The translations under genes and the position numbers were made by a program. 64,000 nucleotides of DNA. Origin: Angiostrongylus vasorum. Its lineage: Eukaryota; Nematoda; Chromadorea; Rhabditida; Metastrongylidae. Positions 46,301 to 56,745 of the stretch are shown one piece after another; within the stretch, counting starts at the first letter, position 1; each line of letters begins with the position of its first letter. The stretch spans positions 102,707-166,706 of the forward strand of contig JADANN010000262.1 of assembly GCA_018806985.1 (NCBI GenBank), in the 5' to 3' direction. The notes beneath the pieces were generated by a model. The model was given only the letters and a program-made list of their open reading frames with translations, did not search any database and was not told the origin of the DNA.

Positions 46301-48129
46301 AAGGAAATGAAATCCTTTACTTTCGATAATACGTTCTTTTACTGTAAAGGAGGAAGTTAGTTTCCAATTGCTCCCTACCCTCAGTAATCTCAAATCCCAG
46401 TTGCTAGTTGTAAAGAATCTGCAGGAAGTGAAATGTTGTGTAATACCAGCTCATTTTAAGCGTTCAGAACAATGTCCAGTATCGGCTTCAAGACATGTGA
46501 ATGCTCAAAAGTCGTTGCATTTCAAGCACTTTCATCTTCTGAATCCGAACTACCCACAGTAGCTTGTGTTTTCTTTCTTCAGACTCACTGATTCTTATTG
46601 GGTGAATGATTGTGTCATACTTATTTCGTGTTCTCTGCAGATTCATGACGGAATATGATTCCAATGGTGATGGTGTGTTGCGTGGTGAAGAAGTACGACG
46701 TTGGATGATTCCGGATGTTAAAGCGGTAGCAAAACAAGAAGCGACACATCTCATTAATGGTGCTGACGTTGATAAGGTTAGAGGCATCAAGTGACTCTTT
46801 TTTATATTTATCGTTTACCAGCCCTTAACGGTTTTTGTTTACTTGCCCAACAGCTTTTTTTTGTCGCACTGTCCAACTTGGGTTACTCTCTATGTTCTAT
46901 AGTGTTTTGAAGTACATTTAATATTGCTTTCAAAAATCTATTTTCCCTTTTCCATCGTATATATGAGGCGTTTCTAAATATCTATTTGCAATGCACAGTG
47001 AAGGACTTGCCCCTATCGTTATCAGGGTCACATAAAATGGCAAGTGGCTCGACATTCCCATTTGGAACTCGGATCGTAAATAAACTAATACTAGGAATCG
47101 CAGCCATTGTTGAAGAAAGCTAGTTACGAAGTGGCCTGCCTTATCCCTTCAGCATGGTTAACGACCACCTATGGTGACGGAACGCCTTTTAACAAGTTTC
47201 AGGGATCACCAAACCAAAATCGCGAAATCAAAAACGCAACATTAGAGGAAAATTTTGCTCGTACTTTCATGCCTGTTGAAGACAGGCCTTTCAAGCAATT
47301 ATATATCTAGCTCTAGTCTGTTGGCTCCCCAGATCAATCCCGTTAATGGGTGAGTGCTGATGGCACTGGTAGGTACAAAACTAGCTGAGAAAAAGGGGAA
47401 ATGAAGGACTCGCATGGTGTGGTGGTGAACGCGTTATCCCACGGAAAGCGTAAAAGCGCGTTCGTTCCCCACCGCGGGCGTCTGTGCTCTGCAGTTTTGC
47501 AAATATCTCAGCATCATTGCAGTTAAATGTCTAGCATTTATTTGATATGCGATGTAAGAGGCGCGTTTAACGCAGTGGTCGGAGTCCTGCTGTACACATG
47601 GGATCGATCTGCCCCAAGCCCACCAAGTCCTCCATCCCTCCGGGGTCAGAAAATTGGTACCAGACTTGTTTGGGAGTATAGCAGCACTGGCTTGATACAT
47701 CGGTAGGCCACCGCGAGTCATTGTAAAGGCTAGATATGCATCCAGTAACCTCCAAATGATGCTTAATGAAATCGAATGCATGGCGCATCTCTCAGGGATT
47801 GGTCAACGCCGACGGCTTTATCTTTATCCAGCTTTTATTCGATGTAAAAGGGAATGAGTACTAGTGTTGGTCAAACCCACTGGTTTTACCACTAACTTCG
47901 ACCATTCTTCTTTTTCATCATTTTCTAGAAACAGAGTTCTATCCTTTTTTTTAACTCCGTCTAATTCCATCGACATCATTCTGATCAGGCTTCTAGATAT
48001 ACATGTTTTTGTTTGAAGGACGGAAAGCTGTCGATTACTGAAATAGTCGACGCCCATCAGCTATTCGTTGGATCAGAAGCCACCAACTATGGTGAAGAAT
48101 TACGAAAAGTGTCACATACTGAACTTTGA
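38392..48129 (+). CDS. calu-1: Calumenin/reticulocalbin-like ER Ca2+-binding protein (CREC family), six EF-hands
   Basis: This is a complete gene for a secretory-pathway calcium-binding protein of the calumenin type, acting in the ER lumen on protein folding and cuticle or matrix secretion. Exons: 38392-38530, 38834-38941, 44410-44513, 45029-45134, 45313-45410, 45622-45734, 46641-46776, 48019-48129 (TGA); all phases agree and give 304 residues, close to the roughly 315 of vertebrate calumenin. The N-terminus MVRVLILLLPLVIC is a signal peptide. The EF-hand loops in order are DVNGDGFVDEPE, DTDGDKMVSWKE, DLDGDGKLNVEE, DLNKDGAIDLKE, DSNGDGVLRGEE and DVDKDGKLSITE. The C-terminus is HTEL, an HDEL/HDEF-like retention signal. 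Start choice: the ATG lies 6 nt after a strong acceptor. Intron 2 (5.5 kb) is packed with repeats. Intron 6 begins with GC. The symbol is by similarity to C. elegans calu-1. Confidence 0.93.
38606..38755. mobile_element. Family E MITE, single arm, in calumenin intron 1
   Basis: GATGCTGAGATATTTGCAAA to CGTTTCGCCTGTCTCTCAG; the second arm is missing. Confidence 0.72.
39005..39250. mobile_element. Family D hairpin element in calumenin intron 2
   Basis: TTCCCAGGACCAACTTTCTG and CTAACCTCGGCAGTGATCAG mark the end; TCTGAAGAAGGCGAAATCGG and TCGAAACGTCAGC the motif at the other end. Confidence 0.65.
39270..39650 (-). repeat. Repeat family C copy in calumenin intron 2
   Basis: CCTCATTGGTTATGCAGGCC to CACGACGAGGTGTTAAACC. 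It follows a family D hairpin directly. Confidence 0.77.
40279..40319. repeat. (TA)n microsatellite
   Basis: About 20 TA units in calumenin intron 2, 100 bp before a SINE. Confidence 0.93.
40425..40692 (+). repeat. SINE family A, full-length copy
   Basis: GTGGTTGGAGGCGCCACTGC head, GGAATCGATCCC B-box region, AAATTGGTACCAGACTTACC core and GATCAACGCCGAGAG tail are all present. Confidence 0.87.
40705..41030 (+). repeat. SINE family B, diverged copy next to a family A copy
   Basis: GGATGGCTCAGTGTACTGAT head, GGGAAATTGGTACCACACCA core, and AGAAGTGCTGGGTTCCGTAA near the tail. Confidence 0.72.
41040..41122. repeat. AAT/AGT trinucleotide-rich tract
   Basis: AATAATAGTAATAGTAGTAG-type sequence. A similar tract occurs at 41375-41425, on the other side of an E-type MITE. 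Confidence 0.8.
41127..41345. mobile_element. Family E MITE with deleted centre, in calumenin intron 2
   Basis: Both ends are present (TTTGCAAAACTCCGGACCGC, and CGGTCCCGAGTTTTGCAAAT), but most of one arm between GGGGAACGAACG and GACAGGCGAAAC is gone. Flanked by AAT/AGT-rich sequence. Confidence 0.75.
41434..41708 (+). repeat. SINE family A, full-length copy with clear A- and B-boxes
   Basis: A-box TAGCGCAGTGG at 41444-41454 and B-box-like GGATCGATTC at 41480-41489 are spaced as in a tRNA. The core has a small local duplication (CCCCCATCTTTCCGATGTCG). Confidence 0.87.
41940..44000 (-). mobile_element. Degenerate retroelement-like sequence in calumenin intron 2
   Basis: On the - strand several broken frames look like decayed reverse-transcriptase-type protein: YAGETWTDIS near 42120, RTASQSTEGRRPRSWKTTQM near 42860, DDEMRMTIQWNRI near 43740. 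No catalytic motif survives and the clade cannot be named. No host exon was found in this stretch. Confidence 0.3.
44607..44880 (+). repeat. SINE family A, full-length copy in calumenin intron 3
   Basis: GCGTGTGAAGCAGTAGTCGG head, CGGCAAATTGGCACCAGATT core and GATTGATCAACGCCAAGAGC tail. Confidence 0.85.
45215..45270. repeat. TTA/TAT-rich tract in calumenin intron 4
   Basis: TTATTATTATTATATTATAT-type sequence just before the acceptor of exon 5. Confidence 0.75.
46185..46275 (-). mobile_element. RTE fragment in calumenin intron 6
   Basis: This stretch matches 8935-9027 of the large RTE copy almost base for base (shared ATGCTAATAATGATGG and GGGAAGAAGGAGAAAATTCT), in the same orientation. Confidence 0.6.
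47330..47522. mobile_element. Family E MITE, single arm, in calumenin intron 7
   Basis: ACTAGCTGAGAAAAAGGGGA to AGTTTTGCAAATATCTCAGC, with an attached CCAGATCAATCCCGTTAATG segment also seen at 53720. Confidence 0.72.
47558..47830 (+). repeat. SINE family A, full-length copy in calumenin intron 7
   Basis: GCGCGTTTAACGCAGTGGTC head, GGGATCGATC B-box region, AAATTGGTACCAGACTTGTT core and GGTCAACGCCGACGGC tail. Confidence 0.86.
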
Positions 48130-50048
48130 ATCTTAGGTGTTATGTATCTTTTTCTTGCTCGTTCTAGTATCTTTTCACTTTTCACTTTAGTGGAAATCTC
48201 AATAGCCTTTATTTGTCAATGCGTTCACAATACTGTATACGAAAAGCGAAAATCGGATCAATGATCTCGTGTTATAGTTTGACAGCCACCGAATCCTGTA
48301 CTAGGTCACCGCTCACTATAACTCATAACTAAAATATGCAATGATACCATCCTGCTAACCGTTTTCGCCTTTTGTGCCAAGTATCGCAAGCATGTAGTAT
48401 CGAATAGCTAATTGTCTTCTCATTCGATTGTTCTGTCTAGAGTTTGAAACTCAGCATAATTACAGCTAGACAGACAGTTTACAGTACTAGACGTACTAGA
48501 CTCTTTAAAACACCTTCTTCTTTTAACTCTCAATTCTTGACTACATCGTATTCCGTTCGAATTTTTGCCTCTCAAAATCAGCACATCTATCTGAACGTGA
48601 TAACGCCAACGATGCACTCGTAAGATTTTTCTCACTTTCTTTTTTTCATTTTGCGATATGTTTTTTATTTATGCGGAACTTAGTAGGTAGTAATTTTGTA
48701 TGTGCTTTTACTTTTTGCTCGTTCTCAGTTCATGATTCCCGTGTATGACGAATGTTCTATCAAACTCGACTATCACATCGACGATTATCTTCATATCTAG
48801 TATTTCCTCATGCTTTGCTTGTATGCAGATTGTCAATAATATTTTAGTTCAGGTTTTCCGTAATAAGAGTTTGATTCGAAGTTGTTTTGAAGAGTTATGC
48901 GTTTTGAGGGTTCATCATAGTTCCAGGGGCAAGTAGTACTTTCTTAGATTACTAGGCTAGCATTAGGTTGTTACAAAACTTTTAGCATGTCGTCCAACAA
49001 TAATTAGAAGGAAAACTTTAGCGCTAAACGCCTGCTTAAGACATTGATAGGACAACCATTTGAAGAAAGTAGTCAGCATCAATGATGGTCAGACTGATTC
49101 GCTTGACAATTAAATGTGGCTACTAACGCTTTTATTTGTTTCAAGGCTAATATAGTAGAATGATTAAGTATTCGATAAAAGAATTCTTTTAGTATTGAAC
49201 ATGCAGCTGAGGTGTGGGTTGACATGCCAGTCTCTTCCCGAGCTCAGTATAGGATCCAGTGTTAACTCAGTGAACCCAATGAACCCAGTGTAATATACAT
49301 CTACAATAAAACATGACAACGTCAGTCATAGAAAGAGAAGTATCGAGAAGAAGTAGAAAAGACGGTGGAATGCTCCATAAAAATGTCAAAGGAATTCTGA
49401 TTATGTTACTCATAAATTCAATAATACAGGCTATCTATTAGTGAGAGTATACGCAGAAATATTTTTAAATAGTATATAGGTTGAGGTCTTAGTCATCTTC
49501 ACAAGAAGAACAGGAACTTAAAATCTGAGCCGGAATGGCTAACTACAGGGGACAGGAGGCTGCGACAGTCCACTGAGGAGGATGATAACGTGGGCGTTAA
49601 ATTAAATTCGTTCTTTCTGGACATATTTGTCTGGGACATGTCTCATTCGTAGTGGTCGCGTCGAAATGAAATTTAGCAAACAAGATAACGATAATGATTG
49701 AGTTGAATCTCCAACGTATTGGGCGGAATATGTTCCTTCCAAGTCACCGAACTGCTATTACATCAGCGCTTCGATGCTGTAGAGAACCGTGCGGGAACGA
49801 ATGATCTTATACAGCACGCACTTTTCTACGAGGAACCAGCAAAGAAAAATTAGAACTTGTTATCTTGAGAAAGTCATAGATCTTTTCCCGAACTCGTGCA
49901 CAGGCCTCAGCTAAATAAAAAAAGGAATGAGAGTTCAACTCTTAAATCGCTCTTGTTTGTTATTATAACGATATTTATGAATCAAAAGAACGTTTGGTTG
50001 TGAGGATACTGCGTCAGTTCGGAATAGTGGATTCAGAACGAAGTCTTC
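48130..50048. other. Calumenin 3' flank, nothing further recognised
   Basis: It includes the 3' UTR region; no classical AATAAA was found close to the stop. No repeat copy was recognised to 50 kb. Confidence 0.5.
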
Positions 50049-50189
50049 TCATCCAACAAGTGTAGGATTTGCATGATTCGTCACTATTTCGTCAACAACG
50101 TCATCAGTGTCGACGTTGTGAAGGTTTACATTCGGAAGAACATGCGCGAAATTCACGTTGATATCGTTGAGTCGTTCGAATAGATGAGC
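50049..50189 (-). CDS. Possible terminal exon, unrecognised protein
   Basis: A good acceptor (CTCACTACTTCAG) is followed in phase 0 by 46 codons and a TGA. The peptide is acidic and contains FERLNDINVNFAHVLPNVNL and DTDDVVDEIV. It lies 117 bp below the exon at 50306-50574. Joining the two by the visible donor forces another frame that stops after a dozen codons. Confidence 0.25.
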   Translation of the reverse strand, partial: AHLFERLNDINVNFAHVLPNVNLHNVDTDDVVDEIVTNHANPTLVG

Positions 50190-50305
50190 CTGAAGTAGTG
50201 AGAATGAGAATATCACCTTAATGGAGAGCGTGAGATTAATATCTTTCATTTCGAAGCTTAAGTTTAGTTTAGTTTAAGGAGTTCTCGAAGTCTTCTTGTT
50301 CCGAT

Positions 50306-50574
50306 TTACCTCAGTGATGGATGATAATCTGCTGTATATTTCGTTTTAGTCTCCAGAAAAACTTCGTAGGGCAACTGTAGGGCTAGTTTGAGTTGCGTTT
50401 TGTCTTCTGTCAAGCAGTTGTGAGTATAAGGCAGCAAAAAACCGAGCGTTAATTCACAGCTGTTTCCAGCTGAAACATTCTCCTTGATTCTCCAGTCACC
50501 AGCAATATCAGTGCAGCTTTTTTTTGAACGGAACACACTCGTCACTTTTTTCGCTAGATATACTTTGCCCTCGT
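50306..50574 (-). CDS. Possible terminal exon of an unrecognised - strand gene
   Basis: After an AAACAG acceptor a frame of about 88 codons runs to TAA at 50306-50308. It has protein-like composition with three cysteines: EGKVYLAKKVTSVF, CTDIAGDWRIKENVSAGNSC, ELTLGFLLPYTHNC. A GTAAAT donor at 50309 could instead splice to the 50049-50189 segment, but the phases clash for that segment's long frame. No family recognised. Confidence 0.35.
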
Positions 50575-50814
50575 CTGTTTCAGTTTAGAGGAAAACCAAC
50601 GTCACTGAAATATTAGCTGCTCTATGATGTCGATAGTTCACAAATCGGAACATTTGTCTACGAAGTTAACGGGGTAATCTTCAGTTTGAGAAATCACTGC
50701 GTCGCATAAACTTTTGGAATAGTAGGAAAAACGGAATATACGTAATGTGATGGAGAATAAAATGCTCGGCGTTGATTACTCTCTCAATACGCCAAGCAGT
50801 TCACCCTATTCGTA

Positions 50815-51135
50815 GTTCCCAGGATCGACTTTCTATTAACCTCGGCATTGGAATATGAATCCGTCGCTTTTCTTGTTCAGCAATCGCGAGGTTGTTATAC
50901 AGCATACATTTACTTCCATAGAAAAATACACAATACAATACAAGAGTAACTGACGTTTCGGCAGTATTCAGATCCGCTTTTTATGTGACTTCCAGCGAGG
51001 AAGATTAAAATCACAGGAAGGCGATACTGCTGAAACATCAGTTACTGCTGTATTATATTGTGTATTTTTTCTATGGAAGTGAATGTATGCTATGTAACAA
51101 CCTTGCGATTGCTGAACAAGAAAGCAGCGCATTTA
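50815..51135. mobile_element. Family D hairpin element, long arms
   Basis: GTTCAGCAATCGCGAGGTTG near 50876 and AACCTTGCGATTGCTGAACA near 51100 pair over about 100 bp, with GACGTTTCGGCAGTAT and its partner inside. Terminal AACCTCGGCATTG is present. Confidence 0.75.
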
Positions 51136-51330
51136 TATTCCCATTCGTAGTGTCGTAGAGGTACATATTTGACCCACACAATGGCTTGGAATGGCCTAGA
51201 AATATGTCACGTCAGTGAGTTTATCCTCCCAGACAAGTCTGGTACCAATTTTCCAACGACGGAAAATTGCTTTTGCCTGGGGAGTCGGATCAAACCGACG
51301 GGTAAATGTCTATTGCAGGTTATCTCCGAC
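51135..51330 (-). repeat. SINE family A, core fragment
   Basis: TCCCAGACAAGTCTGGTACC and the adjacent GGGGAGTCGGATCAAACCGA are the inverted core and B-box zone; the ends have decayed. Confidence 0.5.
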
Positions 51331-52309
51331 AACTGCTTTACGTGCTGTCGATTAAGTAGACATGAAGATGGGAACGAAACCTAAAGTTGCCGCTTTGTCT
51401 ACCGTGTTCAACTACTATCCCTTCTGAGCAAAAAGTGTCGTTGCGTGGCAGCTAGACAGTAAAGTCACGCCAAGGCGATTTTCTGAACATTAAACCAGAT
51501 GGTGGATTACGGCTCGGTTTTTATAAAGGAGCACAGCTGTTTCGAAAGTTCTTAGCAAAAAGTGTCGGAGATAGTGCTTCGGAAATCACACAGAACTTTT
51601 TGCAAGATTGGCTACCATTCGGTTTCGGCATAAGTGATCATTATCTATTTTTTATGGATAAGCTTACAAGTTCAGAGGAATTTATCTATTTTAGGCAATT
51701 TTTTCGGCGATATCGAGATCTGCAAAGTTGCTGCGATTCGAGTCCAATAGGCTCATCTTCGACGAAGTCTGATGATATCTTCGTATTCACAGTTATACCG
51801 AATCGAATCGAATTTAGTAGAACATTAGAGAATGAAACATATACGAGGAGAATACAAGGACAATAATTTCTCTGTTCGTGAATGAGCAACACTTGTACGT
51901 TCTTTCTGCAACTAGCGTAAGAAAACAGCTTGAGGGGGGATGGACCTCTAGTGAATGGAAGATTTTTGCCGAGAATTCGTGGGAAATGAATGACCAAAGT
52001 TCATTAAGACTGCCGCTCGATGTTTGCTGACTGCAATCTATCAGCCGTTCATAAACATTACACTATCAACCAGTTAGAGGACTCTGACTGAACCTCAGCC
52101 GTCAGAGAAAATTGGGTCCTGGAGGGGGATCCAGCTGTTTGAATAATGTGCAAAGTACCTCAAAGAATTATAAGTCACATGCCTGGATTATCTTATGCTC
52201 TGTACCTTAGTTTATGAAAACTATTCGAAAGAATAAAAATGGATGCAGTAATGTTCCTCGATCACGAAGACAACATTTGAGAGAGTCCGTATGGAAGAAG
52301 AGATGAAGC

Positions 52310-52400
52310 GTTTGATGTTCACCAATCCACCGTGTATGCGCCATGCATTCGTCTCCATTCATAGAAATCGCAGAGATGATTAAATGCATATCTGGTCAAC
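52310..52400 (-). repeat. SINE family A, tail fragment
   Basis: GATGTTCACCAATCC through ATGCGCCATGCATTC to AAATGCATATCTGGTC is the inverted family tail. Confidence 0.6.
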
Positions 52401-52624
52401 ATATTCATTGTGGAATGCTACCCACACATCAATTTGCCGTTCTTATCTCAGATCCTTGGCGCGGAATGTAGCCAATAACCATGTGCACTGCTCGTGCATC
52501 TCGAACTGGTCTGCTAATGTGGAAAAAATGAACCCAACCTTGTAAAAAATTACGATATAGTCACTTATTACTTACTGTGTAATCTTTTTCCATGGTAGAA
52601 TATGATCTGAATAATAAGCACAGT

Positions 52625-52985
52625 GGTTCTGAGACAAATTCGTCGTTTTCTCTCTCAGCAATCGCGGGGTTGTTAAACAGCATACGTTTACTTCCATGCA
52701 GTAACACGCATACAACACAACTGTAGCTGACGTTTCGGCAGAATCGCCTTATTCAGAGCCTGGAAAGGTACACTAATACGCAACTTACTAGGTCAATCGC
52801 TTCAACAGCACAAACAGAAGGATGAAAATCTGTAGTACCCTAGTATAGTGTGCCCCTTGCAGGCTCTGAAGAAGGCGATTCTGCTGAAACGTTAGCTACC
52901 GTTGTGTTGTATGTGTGTTACTGCATGGAATTAAAAGTATGCTCATTAACAACCTCGCGATTGCTGTTAATAGAAAGTCGATCCT
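52625..52985. mobile_element. Family D hairpin element, largest copy
   Basis: CTCAGCAATCGCGGGGTTGT pairs with AACAACCTCGCGATTGCTGT. Two copies of the GAAGAAGGCG..CTGAAACGTTAGC-type motif face each other, and the element ends AAAGTCGATCCTGGGA. Confidence 0.75.
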
Positions 52986-52989
52986 GGGA

Positions 52990-53100
52990 TTCTGAGATAT
53001 TTGCAAAACTCCAGAGCACAGTTGCATGCGGTAGCGAACGAACCCGTCATTACTCTTTCTGGGAGTTTTGCAAATGTCTTAGAATCATTGTGATTGTAGA
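52990..53100. mobile_element. Family E MITE, shortened hairpin
   Basis: GAGATATTTGCAAAACTCCA faces GGAGTTTTGCAAATGTCTTA across about 50 bp. It abuts a family D element. Confidence 0.62.
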
Positions 53101-53334
53101 AAATTGTTTCCGGGGTTCCTTCGAGACGTTGCAATACTTCAAAGAGACTAAATCATGCTGTTCATTTCTAACTAGATCTCTTTTAGGGCGAGCGTGAAGT
53201 AACGAGCGTGTTAACAAAGCTAGTAGACGATTTCGTGTTTATATATAAAAGGGATAGAAAGTAAATCTCGGCGAACTCTAGATATGCGTGGAACACGAAG
53301 ACAACGGTAGAGATCGTAAATTAGCACCATAAAG

Positions 53335-53530
53335 GATGAAGGATAAAACGCTTGACCTTTATCAAGCCATGAGGGAGTCGTAGAGGTATAGAGATGTAGA
53401 GGATGCATAACTGGCTAATGAAATGAAGTCAGTGGTGATGTATTTCCAAACAGGTCTGGTACCAATTCGCCCACCTTGAAAGGATGGAAGGTTTGGTAAG
53501 CTCGATGTGTGGGAAACCCCTTAGCAATGT
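53335..53530 (-). repeat. SINE family A, shortened copy
   Basis: Tail AAGGATAAAACGCTTGACC and core CAGGTCTGGTACCAATTCGC are present with internal deletions. Confidence 0.6.
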
Positions 53531-53719
53531 AGTGAAAAAAAATCATCTTCTAAAGTCCTTCGAATATAGTCACCTTTTTATTAAATGCCTATTCTTTTCT
53601 CATGGCAATGTTGTATTTCACACCATACCTGTCATGAAAAAAAGAATATGCAGTAAGTAGAAAGTGATTTCATTGCGATTTATACTACAGATCCAGCTTA
53701 ACTGGGTTCGATGCCGATT

Positions 53720-53928
53720 TGTGCCTTCCAGATCAATCCCGTTGACAGGTCACTGCTGGTAGCACCTATAGGTTAAAAACACGGCTGAAAGAAAGGCTAA
53801 ACGAAGTACCCTCATGGTGTAGTGGAAAACACGTTAGCCCCGAAAAGGGTAATAAAGGGTTCGATCTCTACCACAGACACCTGCTGTCCGGCGTTATGTA
53901 AATATCTCAGCATCATTGGTGTTATATT
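53720..53928. mobile_element. Family E MITE, single arm
   Basis: CCAGATCAATCCCGTTGACA, then TACCCTCATGGTGTAGTGGA and GTAAATATCTCAGCATCATT. It leads directly into a family C copy. Confidence 0.68.
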
Positions 53929-53944
53929 CATCGGATACTTGGGA

Positions 53945-54325
53945 TCCCCCCTCAACGGTTTACCGCCCCATCGCGGCTGGGAGGTGTTCCTGGGTGTCGG
54001 GATGCGACGTACAGCGGAGGGATTCATCCTGTCCAGCAAGGTCTCCCAAGGTGAGAAGGAGTCCGGCGTTTCCATTAAGAAGTCCAGCTAAGAGGAAACC
54101 AATACCAGGATCCACCACCGCCCTGGTATCAAAGTCGCATGGTGGCAAATTTTCTTCTGATCCACAAGGGCTGCAACTGCCTGTGGTGGTGACGACCTGG
54201 AGCAGACTTTGGCATGGCTGACCTCGAGACTCCAAGGAACCACAATAGCTAAATCACCAGAACTCCGGAACAATGGAAATTATGCTTGGTCCCGCACAAC
54301 CAATGAAGATAGGACATCCAAGTAT
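53945..54325 (+). repeat. Repeat family C copy, next to an E-type MITE
   Basis: CAACGGTTTACCGCCCCATC to CCCGCACAACCAATGAAGAT. The E copy ends at its left edge. Confidence 0.77.
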
Positions 54326-54499
54326 CCAAGTAAATTTGGGATCAATTCATAAAAGAAATAAATCAAAGAACTTGTTACCCCTGGGACGAATTCCTTATGA
54401 CCACATGTGAACCATTCAGTACTTGAGGTTAGTTTTTGGATCCAATACCTCCGGCCAATTTCTCATTCTACGTAAACTCTGCATAAAAAACAAAAAAAG

Positions 54500-54722
54500 A
54501 TAAAGCTCTCCGCGTTGATCAATCCCTGAGGGATACGCCATGCATTCGAATTCATTAAGCATCGTTGGAGATGACTGAGCGCATATCTTGCTTATACAAT
54601 GACTCGCGGTGGCCTACTGATGTATCGAGCCAATGCTGCTCTCCTCCCGCACAACTCTGGTGTCAATTTGCCGACCCCGGAGGCGCAGTGGCGCCTCCAA
54701 CCACTGCGCCACACACGCCCTT
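54500..54722 (-). repeat. SINE family A, copy with short middle deletion
   Basis: GATAAAGCTCTCCGCGTTGA tail through GACCCCGGAGGCGCAGTGGC to AACCACTGCGCCACACACGC head; the segment between core and head is shortened. Confidence 0.8.
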
Positions 54723-54949
54723 AAACACTGAACACTCAAAAATTAAAACTCTGCATAGGTTGTTGAAGTTTCTTAGGTGTGACTCATAATGAAATAAACG
54801 TATTAACAGCGTAGTGTGAGCTGACGAATACAGCAGCTCAATTAAGTATTTAAGTTTTCAACAAAATACGTTCTGCATAATTTGTTGGTAGTGGCAAAGT
54901 AATGTACGTGAGATGGAATCACTTCCATCTCAGATCGCTTTGAACTAAC

Positions 54950-55063
54950 CTTAAAGGGTAGTCGTTGATTCGTGCTCGGTATAGGTAGTGAAAATCGCGT
55001 ATGATGAATATCTATGAGTTCCTCATCGCGTTTCGTTAGCATCTCCTCTTGGAAATCAAACAT
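54950..55063 (-). CDS. Possible first or internal exon, unrecognised protein
   Basis: The 38-codon exon runs from an ATG directly after an ATCGTAG acceptor to an AAG/GTTAGT donor. It encodes MFDFQEEMLTKRDEELIDIH and then FSLPIPSTNQRLPFK. It could be part of a long - strand gene that also uses exons near 56.6 kb or 50 kb, but no join was demonstrated. Confidence 0.3.
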
Positions 55064-55524
55064 CTACGATATAACATTCGTCAACCAACAATAATACAAT
55101 AATTCGTTGTTTACAAAAAAATCATCTCACCTCATTTCAATCCAGGAAGTGGCACGTCTAAGGCTACAGCATGACTTACATATTTCGAAAAATCGAATTC
55201 GGCGCCAACAATGAACGAATTCTAGGCCCGTATGAAATGATTATGAGAAATTCCACACTAGTCATAACCTATCTGCGCTTCACATATAATCACTATGTTC
55301 GAGGATTTTACAGTGGAACTTGTAAACTACGGTGATTTTGAACCTGAAACGGTTGATGCATTCCGTCGGTGTACAGTTCTGGCATCTCGGCATACTGTCG
55401 GTAGTTCTTGCGTAAATTCAATCCTAGAATAATCTAAGAATAATTCGAAGGATTAGATGACTGCTCGATTCATAAAACAATACTCATCAGACCGGTGTAT
55501 TAAATATCATAATGTCTCTTGTAA

Positions 55525-55915
55525 GTCTCTCCCAACGGTTTACCGCCTCATCATGGCTGAGAGGTGTTCCTCGGTAGTGGGCTACGATGTGCAGCGGGGG
55601 AAATCATCCCCCAGCAGGGTCTTCCAAGCTGAGAAGGGAGTCCTGCTTTTTTCCATCAGGAAGCCCATCTAATAGTAAACCAATAACAGGATCCACCACC
55701 GTCGTGGTATCAAACTAGTAATATGGTAGCAAATCTCCCTCTGAACCACAAGGTCAGCGACTGCCTGTGGTGGGACAACCTGCAGCAGACTTTGGGCAGG
55801 CTGCCCTCAGGACTCCAAGGGACCACAATAGCTAAACCAGCAATTTCCCAGCGAATGCAAATTATGCCGGGACCCACACAAACAGTGAAGACGGAACACC
55901 CGACTATCTAAGTGT
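55525..55915 (+). repeat. Repeat family C copy
   Basis: CCAACGGTTTACCGCCTCAT to GGGACCCACACAAACAGTGA, full length. Confidence 0.77.
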
Positions 55916-56528
55916 CCAAGTAAGTCTTAAATGAAACATTTCTCTAAATCAGTCCTCAATTTATAAATTTTCAGGTTACTAAGTGTCAAATAAGCGAAAC
56001 AATTCTTACTGCATATCAGGCAAAGTAACAGTAATTTCAGAATTCGTATCGGATTCTAAGCACAGTACATCATCGGTTGGTAGGTCCACCAATCACAGAG
56101 GTCGCCATGCTTCTGGACGAATTCTAGTCGCAAGATAGCAAATGCATCTCTGAACTACTAGCCTAGTCTACACTGACTGTGGAGAAGACCTGAAAACTTC
56201 CTAACAAGGAGAACCTCCATCTCCGGCAGTGAACATATTGATGAAATGAAAACGTGACAAGTCCTCAAGCCGTTGCTGAACCCATACACGAACCCGAACA
56301 CGGTCAGTTTTCCTCATATTCTGCGATTGAAATTTTATGCTTTCTTTGATGAATTCCTCCATCTTTCAGTGCGTTAATAAAAAGTTGTCGAAATTATTGT
56401 GATAAATGAAATTTTGAACTTAGTGACAGGACGATTTCTGGGTGACGATCGGATCCACACTGTACTGATAACCATTTTTAATTATCGATAAAACATAACG
56501 GATAAATTCTACAAAACTACAGAAGGAT
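55916..56528. other. Nothing recognised
   Basis: Unique-looking sequence between a family C copy and an ambiguous coding-like segment. Confidence 0.45.
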
Positions 56529-56745
56529 CTGCTCACCGAGAAGGTTCACTCCTTGGATACCGTAACCAGCACCCCCAAGAGTCTCCAAAATCTAAATCTG
56601 CAGCCACGCCAGTCATATGCGTGAATGGATTGAGCTGTGCGTGTCCGGAGAAGTCCTTCTCTTGACCGGGTAGGGATACATCCGGAATCGTCTGCGTCTG
56701 GAATTACATTGCAGCTGAGCGAAATCATCATTGCTGAAAAAAATT
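56529..56745 (-). other. Coding-like segment with several competing frames
   Basis: On the - strand a TTTTTTTCAG acceptor opens this segment, and the donor-like CG/GTGAGC ends it. Three frames stay open over much of it, and two internal acceptors (AATTCCAG, CAGATTTAG) offer different exons. One reads GGAGYGIQGVNLLG. I cannot choose between them. Confidence 0.2.
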
